Origin: GM7GCV1 sp965222065
Lineage (GTDB): Bacteria; Pseudomonadota; Gammaproteobacteria; Pseudomonadales; GM7GCV1
Direction: 5' to 3'
Length of the DNA: 64,000 nucleotides
Assembly (NCBI GenBank): GCA_965222065.1
Contig: OZ244933.1
Span: forward strand, 1,178,001 to 1,242,000
The notes beneath the pieces were generated by a model. It saw only the letters and a list, made by a program, of their open reading frames with translations. It was not told the origin of the DNA and did not search any database. This document shows positions 63,020 to 64,000 of this stretch, piece by piece (the first letter of the stretch is position 1; each line of letters begins with the position of its first letter). The position numbers and the translations under genes were made by a program.

Positions 63020-63048
63020 TTGACCGACCAGGTATAGATGCCTATAGT
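63020..63048 (+). promoter_or_regulatory. sigma-70 promoter for the zapB-like/zapA/6S region
   Basis: TTGACC (5 of 6) at 63020-63025, a 17-bp spacer, and TATAGT (5 of 6) at 63043-63048. Start near 63055, leader about 45 nt to the ATG at 63100. Confidence 0.65.
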
Positions 63049-63099
63049 GCAAGCAGGCCTGACATTTAGAGAGCCAAACGGAATCTCCTATTTTACCCA

Positions 63100-63306
63100 A
63101 TGAGCGACGCAAGCCTTAAATCTCTTGAAGCAAAAATCGATGAGCTCATCGCTTTTGCCGCCCACCTTCAGCAAGAAAATGAAAGCTTGCGTGAACGTGA
63201 ATCCAATTTATTGAAAGAACGGTCACACCTCATTGAGAAGAACCAGGTTGTTCGCCAACGCGTTGAAGCCATCGTCAAACGCCTGAAATCCATGCAGGAT
63301 ACCTAG
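63100..63306 (+). CDS. small coiled-coil protein (TIGR02449/ZapB-like)
   Basis: Entirely helical protein of 68 aa with heptads across its length (LKSLEAKIDELIAFAAHLQQ then ENESLRERESNLLKERSHL). This is the TIGR02449 family found immediately before zapA; it resembles ZapB in form. A cell-division role is inferred from position. The zapA gene starts 8 bp after its stop. Confidence 0.85.
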   Translation: MSDASLKSLEAKIDELIAFAAHLQQENESLRERESNLLKERSHLIEKNQVVRQRVEAIVKRLKSMQDT

Positions 63307-63314
63307 AGGCACTC

Positions 63315-63629
63315 ATGCAATCCAACGTCAGCCCGGTCACTATTACCCTTCTGGACAAGCAGTATCAGATTAACTGCAAGCAGGAAGAGCGCGAAGAACT
63401 GATTGAAAGTGCAAGGCTTCTCAATGCCAAACTTGCCGAGATAAAGAACAGCGGTGCAGTTATCGGCCTTGAGCGCATTGCCATTATGGCTGCATTAAAT
63501 CTTTCCCACGAGTTGGTTCGTACGCAAAAGGATGGCGACGCAGGCCAGGTTGTAGGTGCGGGACTGGAGCGCCTGCAAGATAAAATCAGCACCGCCATCG
63601 ATTCTCTCAATCCCTCCAATAAACTTTAA
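63315..63629 (+). CDS. zapA: cell division protein ZapA
   Basis: Z-ring stabiliser of 104 aa. Globular N-terminal domain (VTITLLDKQYQINCKQEERE) and C-terminal coiled-coil for dimerisation (about 55-100). IGLERIAIMAALNLSHELVR is the conserved junction. Its place before 6S RNA and ygfA is the same as in E. coli. Confidence 0.93.
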   Translation: MQSNVSPVTITLLDKQYQINCKQEEREELIESARLLNAKLAEIKNSGAVIGLERIAIMAALNLSHELVRTQKDGDAGQVVGAGLERLQDKISTAIDSLNPSNKL

Positions 63630-63666
63630 CCTTTCCTGCCCCATATTATCCTGGGCTTTCAGGCGT

Positions 63667-63672
63667 TATAAT
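63667..63672 (+). promoter_or_regulatory. ssrS: -10 element of the 6S RNA promoter
   Basis: Perfect TATAAT. Transcription would begin around 63679, matching the expected 5' end of the 6S RNA; the -35 region is a weak match. Confidence 0.65.
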
Positions 63673-63678
63673 ATATGC

Positions 63679-63860
63679 GTCCTTGAGATGTAGGCATGCT
63701 GATATGTCCTTGAGCCGATGCTTACATACCTAGGATTCTCTTTCGAAGCGACTGTTGTGCATGTCCGCGCGACGGAAAGCCTGATGTCTCTTCTGGAGTT
63801 TCCACCTTGAACCTAAGGGTTCAAGGCCTACTCAGCTTGTCACATCTCTTGGATCCTTAT
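63679..63860 (+). ncRNA. ssrS: 6S RNA (approximate ends)
   Basis: Regulatory RNA that binds the sigma-70 RNA polymerase in stationary phase. Landmarks shared with E. coli: CCTTGAGCCGAT near 63708-63719, and CACCTTGAACC followed by GGGTTCAAGG near 63802-63824. The closing stem pairs GAGATGT (63685-63691) with ACATCTC (63842-63848). Located between zapA and ygfA as in E. coli. Ends are estimated from the promoter and the closing stem. Confidence 0.9.
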
Positions 63861-63888
63861 TCCCTTTCAGCGGCTGTTGGCTAAAAAC

Positions 63889-64000
63889 ATGAACAAGGAA
63901 CAGCTTCGAAAAACTTTGCGCACTGCCCGCGCCAATCTGTCTGCAGAACAACAAACACAAGCCAGCCAATCGCTTTTGCAGAATTTTCTGGATTTTGGTT
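63889..64000 (+). CDS. ygfA: 5-formyltetrahydrofolate cyclo-ligase (partial, N-terminal)
   Basis: The first 37 codons run off the window end. MNKEQLRKTLRTARANLSAEQ matches the start of YgfA/Fau, which converts 5-formyl-THF to 5,10-methenyl-THF. It lies just downstream of 6S RNA, as in E. coli, where the two are co-transcribed. Confidence 0.85.
   Translation, partial: MNKEQLRKTLRTARANLSAEQQTQASQSLLQNFLDFG

Noticed and set aside
1..64000. CRISPR arrays, tRNA or rRNA genes, prophage and complete insertion sequences
   Set aside because: I looked for regular direct repeats with spacers, tRNA T-loop patterns, integrase or transposase genes and found none; only the REP-like palindromes and the GTAA-N7-TTAC array are repeated.

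Overview
The window is a stretch of gammaproteobacterial chromosome, mostly housekeeping and conserved accessory genes. Three kinds of evidence point there. The order nudF-yqiB-cpdA-parE with a divergent tolC matches enteric and Pseudomonas-type genomes. So does ygfB-pepP-ubi hydroxylase next to zapB-like/zapA, 6S RNA and ygfA. PpsR/PpsA and Mpl are also typical. The genus cannot be fixed from sequence alone; the gene set (glutathionylspermidine synthetase, PPi-type phosphofructokinase, sulfide:quinone reductase, glutathione-dependent formaldehyde oxidation) suits a free-living aerobic or facultative, possibly marine, lineage. I saw no tRNA, rRNA operon, CRISPR array, prophage or complete insertion sequence. 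At least eleven genes appear to start with TTG, several behind good ribosome sites.

Layout. 1-3.2 kb: NfeD protease (its partner starts at the left edge), thioredoxin 2 and a type I sulfide:quinone oxidoreductase. 3.4-7.7 kb: a MacAB-like exporter (ATPase, FtsX permease, periplasmic adaptor) divergent from sqr, with a perfect FNR/Anr box between them. 7.7-16.5 kb: DUF2789, glutathionylspermidine synthetase/amidase, HlyIII, YceI, DUF502, a small lipoprotein, pirin, a secreted beta-propeller protein, and the aguB-aguA pair that makes putrescine from agmatine. 16.7-21.4 kb: DUF4156 lipoprotein, a TraF-like outer-membrane protein, an AEC transporter and the frmA-fghA formaldehyde operon. 21.6-31.8 kb: diguanylate cyclase, Kef-type antiporter, PLP enzyme, APC permease, cardiolipin synthase, a small kinase-like protein, an unknown membrane-anchored protein, a YgiN-like monooxygenase, a CNNM/CBS protein and a secreted DUF11-like protein.

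32-36.9 kb: divergent ppsR/ppsA and a conserved 466-aa protein of unknown role. 36.9-45.4 kb: MMPL-type exporter, Mpl plus a SelW-like protein, PPi-phosphofructokinase, lipoprotein, TerC, cold-shock protein and MscS. 45.4-57 kb: parC, a KdgK-like sugar kinase with a Gfo/Idh oxidoreductase, parE-cpdA-yqiB-nudF, tolC and waaA. 57-64 kb: an iron ABC importer lacking its ATPase, a Ubi-type hydroxylase, pepP, ygfB, a zapB-like gene, zapA, 6S RNA and the start of ygfA.

Themes. PpsA and the PPi-dependent phosphofructokinase both suit reversible glycolysis. The agmatine pathway feeds polyamines that the glutathionylspermidine enzyme can use. Several genes belong to glutathione or thiol biology (GspSA, FrmA/FghA, Sqr, TrxC).

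Non-coding signals that stand out: four tandem GTAA-N7-TTAC sites at 32009-32071, two copies of a GGGGTCAGAGTAA palindrome between convergent genes (36.9 and 42.6 kb), and the FNR box at 3297-3310. I found no clear new multi-gene system; the best leads are these regulatory arrays and the unknown conserved proteins.
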